From the NCBI GenBank assembly GCA_016219005.1, contig JACRCN010000064.1, forward strand, positions 1-41,690: DNA of 41,690 nt, written 5' to 3'. This DNA comes from Deltaproteobacteria bacterium. GTDB lineage: Bacteria; Desulfobacterota; Desulfobacteria; Desulfobacterales; SpSt-501. Below are positions 31,673 through 41,690 of this stretch, piece by piece (the first letter of the stretch is position 1; each line of letters begins with the position of its first letter). A program made the position numbers and the translations under genes. The notes beneath the pieces are model-generated. The model had not been told where the DNA came from. It saw only the letters and a program-made list of their open reading frames with translations, and made no database searches.

Positions 31673-34636
31673 TTACGCCACAATCACTGCCTGGGATCGC
31701 TTCCCGTCGATCTTGATGGTGAGCGGCTTGGCCAGCCGGATGTGCCTGAGATAGGTGGTGGCTGTTTCCGTGCGTTGCGCCAGCAGCCAGTCCCAGTCGA
31801 TGAAATCCGTCCCGTTGCCCGCGGTGGTCAGGTAGCTGATGTCCAGGGACGTGATGTTGTGAAAGAAGTGCGATCCCTGGGACGGGTCGGCTCGGAGGGC
31901 CTCGGTGGTTGTCTCCACCATGGCTTTGACCCCGGAAATGTCGGTCCACTTCACCGGGATGCCGAGCCAGCGGTCGGCCGAGCCCCAGCGGCCGGGACCG
32001 ATTAGCAGGTACCTGCGCTTCTGAGCCTCGAGTAGCTTGTTGATTCGCCCCACCTCCGCTGCAATGTCGATCGTGCGCGCCGCATTGAAGGTGTCCGGGC
32101 TGACGAAGACGATGTCCGCGATGTCGTTGACCTCCCCGTTGCCCAGGGCCATCGTGGAGTAGCAGAAGGCCCGTTTGATGTCCTCCGACAAGATCTTGAT
32201 CTCCAGCTTCTGCCGGGCCACGGCCATCGGGCGGATCTGCAGCAGGTCGAGATAGGGTTTCCGTCCGGCTTCCAGGTTGACCGCGAACTCGATCTCCACC
32301 GGGCACCCCATGCCCCTGCGGCCGATCTCCAGGATGTCTGCAAGGATCTCGGGCAGCGGAAATGCCTGGTATTTAAGTATGTTGGCGAAGGTGACGACCG
32401 GGAAGCCGCCGCTCTGGGCTCCGTCGCGGATGCGGTGCTCCTGGGGGTAGTAGGTGCTCGAGATCGCCTGCACGCATGCGTTGTCGTGGAAGTCGTCGAC
32501 GGCCAGCCGCGCCAGCGTGGGGTCTTCGCCGATGCTCAAGTTTTCCGGGAAATCGGTCAGCTTCAGCGCATAGAGGAAGCGTTGGGCGTTCTTCAGGATG
32601 TCGTCCACGGTGGAGAACTGGGGCAGAAACTGGGGGTACTTCGGCGAGAAGCGCAGCGAGGCACCGCCCCCCACCACGGTTTTGCCGAGGCCGAGCGCGA
32701 TGTGAGCGATGCCGTCCTCCGGCTTCATGTAGCCGATCGGGTAGAAGTTATAGGACTGAACCACCCCCGCCAGGGTTGGGTAGAAGTAGTCGCCGCAGGC
32801 CGCGCCGGTCAGGTGCTGGATGACCACCGCCATTTTTTCCTCCTCGATGCGGTGGTAGGTGCTCCGGGCGAAGGCTTTGGGGCTTTCGAAATAGGTCGAG
32901 GCATAGACCAGCTTGACGGCGGTGATCAGCCGCGCCAGGCGCACGGCGGGGTCGGGGTGGTTGTTGGGGAGCATGATCGTGCGGTAGATCCCGGCAAACG
33001 GCTGGAACTGAGCATCCTCGAGCAGGCTCGACGAGCGCACGGCCAGCGGGCAGGCCGTGTGCTCCATGAAGACCGACAGGCTCTGGGTGAGCCAGTCCGG
33101 GAAGCGGGCGGCCATGCAGGCGTCGGCGATCTCTGCGTCGCCGGCCTCGCGCGTGGCGAATTCGGCAAGGCGGTTTTCGCCGATGAAGGCGTCGAAGCCT
33201 TCCGTGGAGACGGCGACGGTTTTGGGGATGCGGATGTCCACGTCCTTGTACCGGGCTTGAATCTCCGGGTGCTGCTTGAGCAGGGTTGAAATGAATGCCA
33301 GGCCCCGGGCCTTCCCGCCCAGGGAGCCGCGGCCGATTTTGATGAAATCCGCGTCCGGGTCGAAACCGCCCGTGGTCATTTCGGTGATGATGCCCTTCTG
33401 CCGTCCCATGCGGCGCTCGGCGATGCATTGCACCAGGTGGGCTTTCAGGGCCTCGGTGCTCGGGAAGTCGCTGACCTTCAACGGCTTCAGTTTCGAGGCC
33501 AGCATGACCTCGGAGCGGGCCATGAACCAGCTGGAGAAGTGGTTGCGCCGGGCGTGGTGCTCCACACACTCGTCCGGGAGGGTGGGCAGCAATTTTTCCA
33601 TGGCGCGCAGGTTCGAGGCGCGGGCGATTTCGCGGCCGTCGTCCGGGTGGCGGAAGACGAAGTCTCCGAAGCCGAGGTACTGCATGAAGAAGTCATGGAT
33701 CTCGGCGTTCAGGGTCGGAGAATTCTTGTTGACGAAGACCGCCGGGATGTGGCGAGCCCTTTCGCGGTTGGCTTCCTCCGAACTCAGGTTGAGCAGCGGC
33801 AGGTCCGGGTTCTCCGAGCGGATTGTCTCGAGCAGGGAAAAGCCCGCTTTTTCGTCCGCCACGCCGTTGCGCGGGAAGCGCACGTCGCAGAGCACGCCCA
33901 GGAGATAAGGCTGGTAGCGCCGGTAGAGTTCCATGGCCTCTTCGTAGGATTCCGCCACCAGGACCTTCGGCCGGGCGCGCATACGGAAGATGCGGTGCTC
34001 GTCGTTGACCGACTCCTCCATGGCGGCCTGGGTCTGGGTGACGATCACCTTGTAGAGAATGGGCAGGAGCGCCGAGTAGTGGACGGGCGAGTCCTCCACC
34101 ACGATGATGACCCGCACCTTGGCCCGTTCGGTGTCGTAGGCCACGTTCATGCGGTCCTCGAGGTTCTTGATGAGGGCCAGCAGAAGGTCGGAATTGCCCT
34201 GCCACACGTAGACGCGGTCAATGGACTGGCGGTCGAAGGCTTTGTGGTCGAGTACGTGCTGCCCCGTCTTGTGCACCAGGAGGAATACCGGCAGCTCCGG
34301 GAAGTTGTCCTTGATCGTGCGGCCCAGCACGTAGGCGTCCGTGTCGTCCACCAGCGGCATGGTGATCACGAGGTCGAACTTCTTGCGCCGCAGGGCGTCG
34401 AGCGCCTCGGCGGATGTAGACACCCAGGTGAGCATCGGCGGCCGGGAGAGGTTGAGGCCGCGGTACTCGTGGATGATACGCTCGGCGAGCCGGCCCTCCT
34501 CCTCCATGATAAAGGCCTCGTAGGGGCTGCTGACCAGCAGGATGTCGGTCACCTTGCGCGCCATTAGCTCGTGAAACACCTTGAAGGACAGGTCGAAGTC
34601 TTCGCGGCTGGCGATCAGCGGGAATGGGGCGGTCAT
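31673..34636 (-). CDS. receiver-domain / PEP-synthase N-domain hybrid protein
   Basis: A 987-residue cytosolic protein. Residues ~28-160 look like a receiver domain without a phosphoacceptor (FDLVITMPLVDD). Residues ~174-315 form a second receiver with all key residues: Glu181-Asp182, Asp251 in GVLCDVRFP, Ser285 and Lys304. A 110-residue spacer follows, then a PEP-synthase/PPDK N-terminal ATP-grasp domain (GRGSLGGKARGL near 436-445; CPLAVRSSSLLED near 529-541; PFAGIYRTIM). The phosphohistidine swivel and PEP-binding domains of true PEP synthase are absent. I infer an ATP-dependent transferase or ATP-binding switch controlled by phosphorylation. Substrate unknown. Confidence 0.85.
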   Translation of the reverse strand: MTAPFPLIASREDFDLSFKVFHELMARKVTDILLVSSPYEAFIMEEEGRLAERIIHEYRGLNLSRPPMLTWVSTSAEALDALRRKKFDLVITMPLVDDTDAYVLGRTIKDNFPELPVFLLVHKTGQHVLDHKAFDRQSIDRVYVWQGNSDLLLALIKNLEDRMNVAYDTERAKVRVIIVVEDSPVHYSALLPILYKVIVTQTQAAMEESVNDEHRIFRMRARPKVLVAESYEEAMELYRRYQPYLLGVLCDVRFPRNGVADEKAGFSLLETIRSENPDLPLLNLSSEEANRERARHIPAVFVNKNSPTLNAEIHDFFMQYLGFGDFVFRHPDDGREIARASNLRAMEKLLPTLPDECVEHHARRNHFSSWFMARSEVMLASKLKPLKVSDFPSTEALKAHLVQCIAERRMGRQKGIITEMTTGGFDPDADFIKIGRGSLGGKARGLAFISTLLKQHPEIQARYKDVDIRIPKTVAVSTEGFDAFIGENRLAEFATREAGDAEIADACMAARFPDWLTQSLSVFMEHTACPLAVRSSSLLEDAQFQPFAGIYRTIMLPNNHPDPAVRLARLITAVKLVYASTYFESPKAFARSTYHRIEEEKMAVVIQHLTGAACGDYFYPTLAGVVQSYNFYPIGYMKPEDGIAHIALGLGKTVVGGGASLRFSPKYPQFLPQFSTVDDILKNAQRFLYALKLTDFPENLSIGEDPTLARLAVDDFHDNACVQAISSTYYPQEHRIRDGAQSGGFPVVTFANILKYQAFPLPEILADILEIGRRGMGCPVEIEFAVNLEAGRKPYLDLLQIRPMAVARQKLEIKILSEDIKRAFCYSTMALGNGEVNDIADIVFVSPDTFNAARTIDIAAEVGRINKLLEAQKRRYLLIGPGRWGSADRWLGIPVKWTDISGVKAMVETTTEALRADPSQGSHFFHNITSLDISYLTTAGNGTDFIDWDWLLAQRTETATTYLRHIRLAKPLTIKIDGKRSQAVIVA

Positions 34637-34681
34637 TGAAAATCTCCAGGAAAAAGCGTCCGTACTTTCTATTTTCTGACC

Positions 34682-34710
34682 ACTATAGAGGTGTGTTCGC
34701 GGAATTTCAA
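34682..34710 (-). promoter_or_regulatory. sigma-70 promoter of the hybrid-protein gene
   Basis: On the minus strand, TTGAAA (34705-34710) and TATAGT (34682-34687) are 17 bases apart. Transcription would start near 34675, about 40 bases before the ATG at 34636, which has GGAG eight bases upstream. Confidence 0.6.
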
Positions 34711-34732
34711 GAAAACCGAGAAGGTGCGGCGG

Positions 34733-35650
34733 CTATTCCGGGCCGACCCGCTTTCCCTGCCAGGAATCCCGCCGCTCCAGTTCGGCCCGGATCATGTTCA
34801 GCGTTCCGGCCTTGTCGCGGCACCAGGCCGGCGCCGCCCACTCCCCCGGGTGAGGGTCGCCGGTGAGGCGCTGCACGACGACGGCGGGGGGGAGGCGTTC
34901 GAGGAAGTCGCAGGCAAGCTCCGCATACTCCTGCTGCCCGAGGCAGCGGAATTCCCCGGCCTGGTGGAGCGCCTCCAGCCGGGTGCCCTTCACCACGTAG
35001 AGGGCGTGCAGCTTGACGCCGTCGATCCCGGCTGCGGAAAGGCGCCGGGCGGTGAAATGCATGTCCGCGCGGCTCTCGCCGGGCAGGCCCAGGATGACAT
35101 GCGCGCAGATTCTGACCCCGCGGTTCCGGGTGGCCGCCACCGCCCTGAAAAAGCAGGCGGCGTCGTGGCCGCGGTTGATGCGGGCCAGGGTGGCGTCGCG
35201 GGCGGACTGCAGGCCGTACTCGATCCAGATCAGCCGGTCGCGGGCGTAGCCCTCGAGCAGATCCAGCACCGGCGCCGGCACGCAGTCCGGGCGGGTTCCG
35301 ATGGCCAGTCCCACCACGTCTGCCACGGCAAGGGCCTCCTCGTAGAGGGCCTTGAGCCTTTCGACGGGCGCGTACGTGTTGGAGAACGCCTGGAAATAGG
35401 CAATGAACTTTTCGGCGCGGTAGCGGCGGGCCAGCGCTTTTTTGCCGGTGGTCAACTGCTCGGTGATCGAAAGCCCGCGGGCGTGGGCGCCGGTCCCCGA
35501 CCCCCGGGCATTGCAGTAAATGCACCCGCCCGTGGAAACGGACCCGTCCCGGTTCGGGCAGGTGAGGCCTGCGTCCACCGTGATCTTTTGAACGCGGCAG
35601 CCGAAAAGCCCGCGCAGGTAGGTGTTGTAGTCGTAATAGCGGTTCTGCAT
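34733..35650 (-). CDS. radical SAM protein, TIGR01212/YhcC family
   Basis: A 305-residue radical-SAM protein with the family's long cysteine spacing: Cys31, Cys43 and Cys46 (TCPNRDGSVSTGGCIYCNARG region), that is C-x11-C-x2-C. Landmarks YFQAFSNTYAP, LAIGTRPDCVP, WIEYGLQSARD and ILGLPGESRADM are those of YhcC. The YhcC group is widespread and of unsettled function. I start at ATG 35650; a GTG at 35665 would put the mnmG promoter's -35 inside the coding region. The gene is divergent from mnmG. Confidence 0.85.
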   Translation of the reverse strand: MQNRYYDYNTYLRGLFGCRVQKITVDAGLTCPNRDGSVSTGGCIYCNARGSGTGAHARGLSITEQLTTGKKALARRYRAEKFIAYFQAFSNTYAPVERLKALYEEALAVADVVGLAIGTRPDCVPAPVLDLLEGYARDRLIWIEYGLQSARDATLARINRGHDAACFFRAVAATRNRGVRICAHVILGLPGESRADMHFTARRLSAAGIDGVKLHALYVVKGTRLEALHQAGEFRCLGQQEYAELACDFLERLPPAVVVQRLTGDPHPGEWAAPAWCRDKAGTLNMIRAELERRDSWQGKRVGPE

Positions 35651-35656
35651 GGCGGC

Positions 35657-35685
35657 TTGACCCACTCAACCGGGCCCGGTATAAT
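35657..35685 (+). promoter_or_regulatory. near-consensus promoter of mnmG inside an inverted repeat
   Basis: TTGACC (35657-35662), 17 bases, TATAAT (35680-35685). A perfect 13-bp inverted repeat (ACTCAACCGGGCC at 35664-35676, GGCCCGGTTGAGT at 35688-35700) spans the spacer and -10 region. The -10 lies in the repeat's loop. The left arm starts 14 bases before the divergent YhcC-type gene's ATG. An operator reading is natural; no regulator gene is near. Confidence 0.65.
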
Positions 35686-35700
35686 CCGGCCCGGTTGAGT
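35664..35700. repeat. 13-bp perfect inverted repeat (possible operator)
   Basis: Two perfect 13-base arms separated by 11 bases that contain TATAAT. Neither strand has a T-run next to the repeat, so it is not an intrinsic terminator. Placement over the mnmG promoter points to a repressor site or to a structure in the 5' region of the divergent transcript. Confidence 0.7.
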
Positions 35701-35844
35701 GTGCCCGGGGATGAACGTGTTTTGACATCATGGGTTTCGGTGAATTGACTCGATCGGATCGGCGCGTCGTCCCAGCGCAACCGAGTGTCGCATCTTTACC
35801 ACACTTTGATCAGACCTCGCAAACGGCTGTAACAGGCAGGCCCC

Positions 35845-37716
<1,872 letters not shown>

Positions 37717-37794
37717 CGCGTTGCACGCAGGGAAGGCTTTTCTTTTTTCTTCCCGCGAGAGGCGAAGCGCTTCAGTGCGGCCGGCTTTGAATGC

Positions 37795-37823
37795 TTGACA
37801 GTCGAGTGCGATCAACTTATTGT
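37795..37823 (+). promoter_or_regulatory. sigma-70 promoter of the CbpA-type gene
   Basis: TTGACA (37795-37800), 17 bases, TATTGT (37818-37823). Downstream, GTATC (37822-37826) and GATAC (37840-37844) form a short inverted repeat that could bind a regulator. Confidence 0.65.
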
Positions 37824-37860
37824 ATCAATTAAAATATTCGATACTTCAGGAGTCTGTCGC

Positions 37861-38772
37861 ATGGCAGAAGATTACTACAAGACGCTGGGCGTGGGGCGCG
37901 AGGCCACCGATGAGGAAGTCAAGAAGGCTTACCGCAAGCTGGCCATGAAATATCACCCCGACCACGCCAAAGGCGACAAGGCGGCCGAAGAGAGATTCAA
38001 GAGAATCAGCGAAGCCTACGCCGTGTTGAGCGACAAGGAGAAACGCCGCGAATACGACACCTTCGGCTCCGAGGGGTTCCAGCAGCGCTTCTCGCAGGAG
38101 GACATTTTCCGGGGCTTCAACATCAACGATATCCTGAGGGAGTTCGGCTTCGGGGGGGGCGCGTCTTTCGGCGGCGCTCAGGCGGGCGGCGGCCGGCGCA
38201 CTTACGGCGCGGGCTCCCCGTTCGGGCCCCGGGCACACCCGCAGCAGATCAAAGGGGATGACCTGATCTACGAGCTGCCGCTCACGCTGCGCGAATCCGC
38301 GTTCGGGACCACCAAGGAGCTCACGATGCAGCACCAGGGGGGCCCGGAGCGGGTCACCGTGAAGATCCCCAAGGGCATGACCACCGGCAAAAAGCTGCGT
38401 CTGGCCGGAAAGGGCAACCCGGGGCCTTTCGGCGGGCCGCGGGGTGACCTCTACATCCAGGTCGTCTTGATCGAGGACCCGGTGTTCAGCATCGAGGACC
38501 AGGATCTCACCACCCACCGGGAGATCAAACTCACGGAGGCCCTGCTGGGGACGACCATCTCCGTGCCAACCCTCGATGACAAGCAGTACAGCCTCAAAAT
38601 CCCGCCCGGCACCAAGAACGGGACCAGGATGCGGCTGACCGGGCACGGGCTGCCCTCCATGAAGGGCGGCAAGAAGGGGGACCTCTTCGTCCGCGTTCAC
38701 ATCCAGATTCCCAAGCACCTCACCCACGAACAGAAAAAACTGGTCGAGGATCTCGCCGAGACCGGCATTTAG
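37861..38772 (+). CDS. cbpA: DnaJ-like co-chaperone, CbpA type
   Basis: A 303-residue J-domain co-chaperone that would stimulate DnaK ATPase. The J domain lies at residues 4-70 with the essential HPD at 32-34 ([11 protein letters not shown]). A Gly/Phe-rich linker ([16 protein letters not shown]) follows, then two beta-rich C-terminal substrate-binding domains. There is no cysteine zinc-finger region, which marks CbpA rather than DnaJ. AGGAG stands eight bases before the ATG at 37861; the open frame to 37795 contains the promoter. No dnaK or grpE is in view. Confidence 0.93.
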   Translation: MAEDYYKTLGVGREATDEEVKKAYRKLAMKYHPDHAKGDKAAEERFKRISEAYAVLSDKEKRREYDTFGSEGFQQRFSQEDIFRGFNINDILREFGFGGGASFGGAQAGGGRRTYGAGSPFGPRAHPQQIKGDDLIYELPLTLRESAFGTTKELTMQHQGGPERVTVKIPKGMTTGKKLRLAGKGNPGPFGGPRGDLYIQVVLIEDPVFSIEDQDLTTHREIKLTEALLGTTISVPTLDDKQYSLKIPPGTKNGTRMRLTGHGLPSMKGGKKGDLFVRVHIQIPKHLTHEQKKLVEDLAETGI

Positions 38773-38848
38773 GGAGTCGGCTGAGCCCACACACTTTCCA
38801 ACCTTCGGGTATTCATGCCTTTTCGCATTCCCACCGCCGCTCCGGAAT

Positions 38849-38877
38849 TTGACTTTGATGGCGATTCGGGATAAAGT
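38849..38877 (+). promoter_or_regulatory. probable promoter of the hpt-zinc-ribbon unit
   Basis: TTGACT (38849-38854), 17 bases, TAAAGT (38872-38877); the -10 matches four of six bases. The start codon of the phosphoribosyltransferase is at 38943. Confidence 0.45.
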
Positions 38878-38942
38878 TATCTATATAAGATTAAACCGCC
38901 CAGGGCCTGCACCAGTGGCCGTGAGAGGATTTTGCTGACTGA

Positions 38943-39464
38943 ATGACGCCTGAATTGATTCCGGTCCTCTCGGCGGAGGAAATCGATCTGCTGGTGAGCG
39001 ACCTCGCACAACGGATTTCTTCCGATTATCAGGGCCGAGACCTCGTTCTGGTCGCTGTTTTGAAAGGAGCGTTTATCTTCCTTTCCGATCTGGTTCGGAA
39101 GCTTACCATTCCGGTGAAGATCGACTTTATCCAGGCGGCCAGCTATGGCAGCCGTGCCACGTCCTGCGGCCAGATCCGGTTGGCCAAGGAGATCGGGGTC
39201 GACATCAAGGGCTGCGACGTCCTGCTGGTCGAAGACATCGTCGACACGGGGCTGACGATCGATTATCTGCTCGACTACCTGCGGTCGTTTCAACCGCGCA
39301 GTGTCGCTGTATGCGCGTTGATCGACAAACCCGAACGCCGGGAGCGGGAAGTGCCTGTGGCCTACGTCGGCCGCGGGGTCGAAAAGGGATTTCTGGTGGG
39401 ATACGGTTTGGACCACGCCGAGGACTATCGGCACCTGCCCGGCATCTTCCACCTCAAACTTTAA
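38943..39464 (+). CDS. hpt: hypoxanthine phosphoribosyltransferase
   Basis: A 173-residue purine-salvage enzyme that makes IMP (and often GMP) from base and PRPP. The PRPP loop DVLLVEDIVDTGLT lies near residues 92-105 with Glu97-Asp98. The flexible loop reads ASYGSRATSCGQIRL and the base-contact end DKPERREREVPVAYVGRGVE; the C-terminus is as in bacterial Hpt. The ATG at 38943 has only AGAGGA thirteen bases upstream, a weak site. The zinc-ribbon gene starts 16 bases after the stop, so they form an operon. Confidence 0.93.
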   Translation: MTPELIPVLSAEEIDLLVSDLAQRISSDYQGRDLVLVAVLKGAFIFLSDLVRKLTIPVKIDFIQAASYGSRATSCGQIRLAKEIGVDIKGCDVLLVEDIVDTGLTIDYLLDYLRSFQPRSVAVCALIDKPERREREVPVAYVGRGVEKGFLVGYGLDHAEDYRHLPGIFHLKL

Positions 39465-39480
39465 TCAGCGGAGTTCAACC

Positions 39481-41559
39481 ATGATCGTACACTGCGAAGG
39501 CTGTGAATCGGGTTTTCATGTGGACGAGCACCTGATCAAACCCACGGGTTCAAAGGTCAGATGCTCCAAATGCCGCCACGTTTTCATGGCGTACGCCCCC
39601 CCGGCTCCGGCTGACGATGCAGAGGAGCCCCTCATATTGAGCGATCCGCTGTCGGCCACCGAAACCGTCCCGGGGCCGGTGGAGTTGTCGGAAGACGACT
39701 TTAAGCTGGACGAGGCCTTCGGCGAAGCAGCCGGCGCAGAGCCGGAACTTTTAGACGTGGAAGACCTTCTGGCGGATGAACCCCCGCCGAAAGAGGCATT
39801 AAAGGCGAGCGCAATCGGCGATGAACTCGATCTGGATCTAATGCCGGCCGCGGCGGATGACGTAGGCGACACATTGCCGTCCCTGGACGAACTTGAAATC
39901 GACCTGTCCATGCTGGAAGGGACGGCGGAGACGACCGAGGCGGCCCCGGGAAATGATGCCCCGCAAAACGAAATCGAGATGGACCTCGACCTCGAGTCTC
40001 CGGCGCTCGAACGTGCCGAAACCGGCGGTGCCGCCGGCTCCGTTGCCGAGCCGAAGCCTGCGCCCGAAGCGGCGGTTCAGGCCGGTGACGCGTCGAGCGT
40101 TCTGCTGGACGAACTGGATTTAGAGCTGGAAATGGCGGAGACCAAACCCGCCACCCTGCCCAAAGACGCAGGCGTAAGTGCCAAATCCTTGGACATCGAC
40201 GAGATCGACATCTCCGACCTCGAGAACATGCTCGACGATCTGGGGGCGCCGCCGGCGGGGACCGCCCCTCCGGCCGCGGAGGGGATCGAGCTCGATCAGG
40301 ACTTGGAACCGAAAGCCGTCGCGCCGGTCGAAGTCGCGCAAGCGACCGACACGCTTGATCTCAACATGTTTGCGGAGGACCTCAAGGCGACCGGGGCTCC
40401 CGACTCCGCCGTCCGTGATGATGGCCTGGACTTCCCCCTTGATCTCGAGCCGGAGACCGGGCCCGTCCAGGTGGAGGTCTCCGCTGAGGCGTCGGCCGAG
40501 GCCGATGAGCTGGACTTCTCTGATATCTCCGCCATGCTGGAGCATGAAGACAAGCCCGTCGCCGCGGCCACAGACGAGTCGCTGGAAGACGTCGACCTGG
40601 TCATCGAGGACATGCCGGCCGCCGCCGAATCCGGCGAGGATTTGATGCTGGACCTCGAAACGCTTCTGGATGAGGGCCATGGCCCCGCCTCCGCCGGAAA
40701 ACCGGACAAGGCCACCGAGGAACTCGATCTGGAGGTCGTGCCGGCGGAGGGGCTGGACAGCACCGACCTGGAAATCGAGTTGGAACCGGAGGCAGCTGTG
40801 CCCCCGGTCCATCGGCTGCCCGCTGCAGCGGCCGCCCAAGCCTCCGTGGCGGCTGCGGCCCGGGCGGCGGTGGCCACCGACAATTTCTCCACGGAAGAGT
40901 TTACCAATGTCGGCGCGCCCGGGGCGACCAGTGTTTTGGAAGCCGAGCCTGTCGCCGAACCGGCCGCCAAGAAGAAGCCGACGGCGGTCGAACCCCGGCG
41001 TGCGGGGTTCCGCAAACCGCTGCTGGCGGTACTGGGAGTATTGGTGCTCGTCATGGCGGCGCTGATCCTCCCGCGCAGCCTCGGCATCAACATCCCGTTC
41101 CTGAGCGAGATGGACATCGATATCCCGTTCATCAGCGACCTTTTCAAGTCCGAACCCGAGGACAGCGCCGGAAGGCTCAAGCTCGCCCTGGTGCCGGAAG
41201 GCATAGCGGCGGAGTTCATCACCAATTCATCCGCCGGAATGCTCTGTGTGGTCAAGGGACAGGTGCGGAACAACTACAACCAGCCCCGCAGCAGCATGCG
41301 GGTTACCGTCAAGCTTTACGCGGCGGGCAATGCCGTGCTCAAGACGGCCACGGTCTTCGCGGGCAACATGCTGTCGAACCAGGAACTGTCCTCCCTGGAC
41401 CTGATCGCCATCAACGCCCGCCTGATGAACCGCACCGGCGCCAACAACATGAACGTGGGCGTCAAACCCGGCCGGACCGTGCCGTTCATGGCGGTGTTCA
41501 GCAACCTACCGGCCAGCTTGGAGGAATACAGCGTGGAGGTGGCCGACTCGACTCCGTAG
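39481..41559 (+). CDS. zinc-ribbon, acidic-repeat, DUF3426 membrane protein
   Basis: A 692-residue protein. An MJ0042-type zinc ribbon (Cys5, Cys8, Cys28, Cys31) opens it. Then about 470 residues are acidic and low in complexity, with recurring motifs such as EIDISDLENMLDD, ELDFSDISAMLEH and LDLETLLDEG. One membrane helix (PLLAVLGVLVLVMAALIL, ~residues 512-530) leads to a periplasmic DUF3426 domain of about 140 residues. I infer a membrane scaffold with a cytoplasmic tail that offers repeated short binding sites. GGAG lies seven bases before the ATG. It follows hpt by 16 bases; the tRNA gene follows. Confidence 0.8.
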   Translation: MIVHCEGCESGFHVDEHLIKPTGSKVRCSKCRHVFMAYAPPAPADDAEEPLILSDPLSATETVPGPVELSEDDFKLDEAFGEAAGAEPELLDVEDLLADEPPPKEALKASAIGDELDLDLMPAAADDVGDTLPSLDELEIDLSMLEGTAETTEAAPGNDAPQNEIEMDLDLESPALERAETGGAAGSVAEPKPAPEAAVQAGDASSVLLDELDLELEMAETKPATLPKDAGVSAKSLDIDEIDISDLENMLDDLGAPPAGTAPPAAEGIELDQDLEPKAVAPVEVAQATDTLDLNMFAEDLKATGAPDSAVRDDGLDFPLDLEPETGPVQVEVSAEASAEADELDFSDISAMLEHEDKPVAAATDESLEDVDLVIEDMPAAAESGEDLMLDLETLLDEGHGPASAGKPDKATEELDLEVVPAEGLDSTDLEIELEPEAAVPPVHRLPAAAAAQASVAAAARAAVATDNFSTEEFTNVGAPGATSVLEAEPVAEPAAKKKPTAVEPRRAGFRKPLLAVLGVLVLVMAALILPRSLGINIPFLSEMDIDIPFISDLFKSEPEDSAGRLKLALVPEGIAAEFITNSSAGMLCVVKGQVRNNYNQPRSSMRVTVKLYAAGNAVLKTATVFAGNMLSNQELSSLDLIAINARLMNRTGANNMNVGVKPGRTVPFMAVFSNLPASLEEYSVEVADSTP

Positions 41560-41572
41560 GCAGGAAATTTGA

Positions 41573-41602
41573 TTGACAAGTTCCCCGGTTTGTCGCTATA
41601 TG
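41573..41602 (+). promoter_or_regulatory. promoter of the tRNA gene
   Basis: TTGACA (41573-41578) and TATATG (41597-41602) or CTATAT (41596-41601), 17-18 bases apart. The predicted start falls a few bases before the tRNA. Confidence 0.55.
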
Positions 41603-41611
41603 GCCGGTGCT

Positions 41612-41688
41612 GGCGATGTAGCTCAGTTGGTCAGAGCATGCGGCTCATATCCGCAGTGTCCGGGGTTCAAATCCCTGCATCGCCACCA
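41612..41688 (+). tRNA. tRNA with CAT anticodon, probably elongator tRNA-Met
   Basis: A complete cloverleaf can be drawn. The acceptor arms are GGCGATG and CATCGCC, the D-arm GCTC/GAGC, the anticodon arm TGCGG-CTCATAT-CCGCA (anticodon CAT) and the T-arm CGGGG-TTCAAAT-CCCTG. CCA is encoded at 41686-41688. The paired first base argues against an initiator. The GTGTC variable region looks like elongator Met; tRNA-Ile2, which also has a CAT gene anticodon before lysidine modification, cannot be excluded. Confidence 0.93.
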
Positions 41689-41690
41689 AC

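Noticed and set aside
33428-34567. 379-codon frame antisense to the hybrid protein gene
   Set aside because: Shadow of the receiver domains; rich in Val/His/Gly as expected from complement of GC-rich codons.
37731-37757. GGGAAG...CTTCCC hairpin after mnmG as terminator
   Set aside because: The T-rich part is in the loop, not after the stem, so it does not fit an intrinsic terminator.

Overview
The window looks like chromosomal DNA from a Gram-negative anaerobe, most likely a member of the Desulfobacterota. This rests on a tungsten/molybdenum aldehyde:ferredoxin oxidoreductase with its own multi-cluster ferredoxin, several radical-SAM or Fe-S proteins, Tat signals, outer-membrane-type proteins and small proteins of a kind I associate with that phylum. 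It is inference: no rRNA or ribosomal protein is present to anchor taxonomy.

The window has two parts. Bases 1 to about 17.5 kb are visibly lower in GC and carry accessory genes: a CPA1-type Na+/H+ antiporter, the remains of a porin gene, an M6-family metalloprotease with two P domains, and a redox cluster. The cluster centres on eight co-directional minus-strand genes from 14960 down to 6152: a HAMP-SpoIIE phosphatase, a Tat-signal ferredoxin, an AOR-family oxidoreductase, a lipoprotein alpha/beta hydrolase, a zinc alcohol dehydrogenase, an aldo/keto reductase, a cupin and a two-domain carboxymuconolactone decarboxylase. Divergent from it are an AraC regulator and a second, GAF-SpoIIE phosphatase. 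A Tat-signal aldo/keto reductase with an Fe-S-like tail converges on the far end. I read the set as a signal-controlled system for aldehyde, alcohol or quinone redox chemistry. It is the best candidate here for an undescribed system.

From about 18.1 kb to the end the DNA is GC-rich and mostly housekeeping. It holds an NlpC/P60 hydrolase with a barrel-like C-terminus behind a structured leader RNA candidate, YhbY, a MltD-like transglycosylase, a half-size GDT1-family protein, two radical-SAM proteins, a CoA-binding protein, DNA polymerase I, a lipoprotein, a tRNA-dihydrouridine synthase, a DUF1848 protein, a TPR protein, a 987-residue receiver/PEP-synthase-like hybrid, MnmG, a CbpA-type J protein, a hypoxanthine phosphoribosyltransferase, a zinc-ribbon/DUF3426 membrane protein and a CAU-less tRNA gene with anticodon CAT at the right edge.

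Regulatory sequence is readable in several places. There are near-consensus sigma-70 promoters before mnmG (inside a perfect 13-bp inverted repeat), cbpA, the hybrid kinase-like gene, the lipoprotein gene, the TPR gene and the tRNA. A classic intrinsic terminator lies at 17815-17839. A 41-bp repeat occurs at 135-175 and 4560-4600, and a 16-bp repeat at 4512-4527 and 17488-17503. These hint at past rearrangement of the left part.
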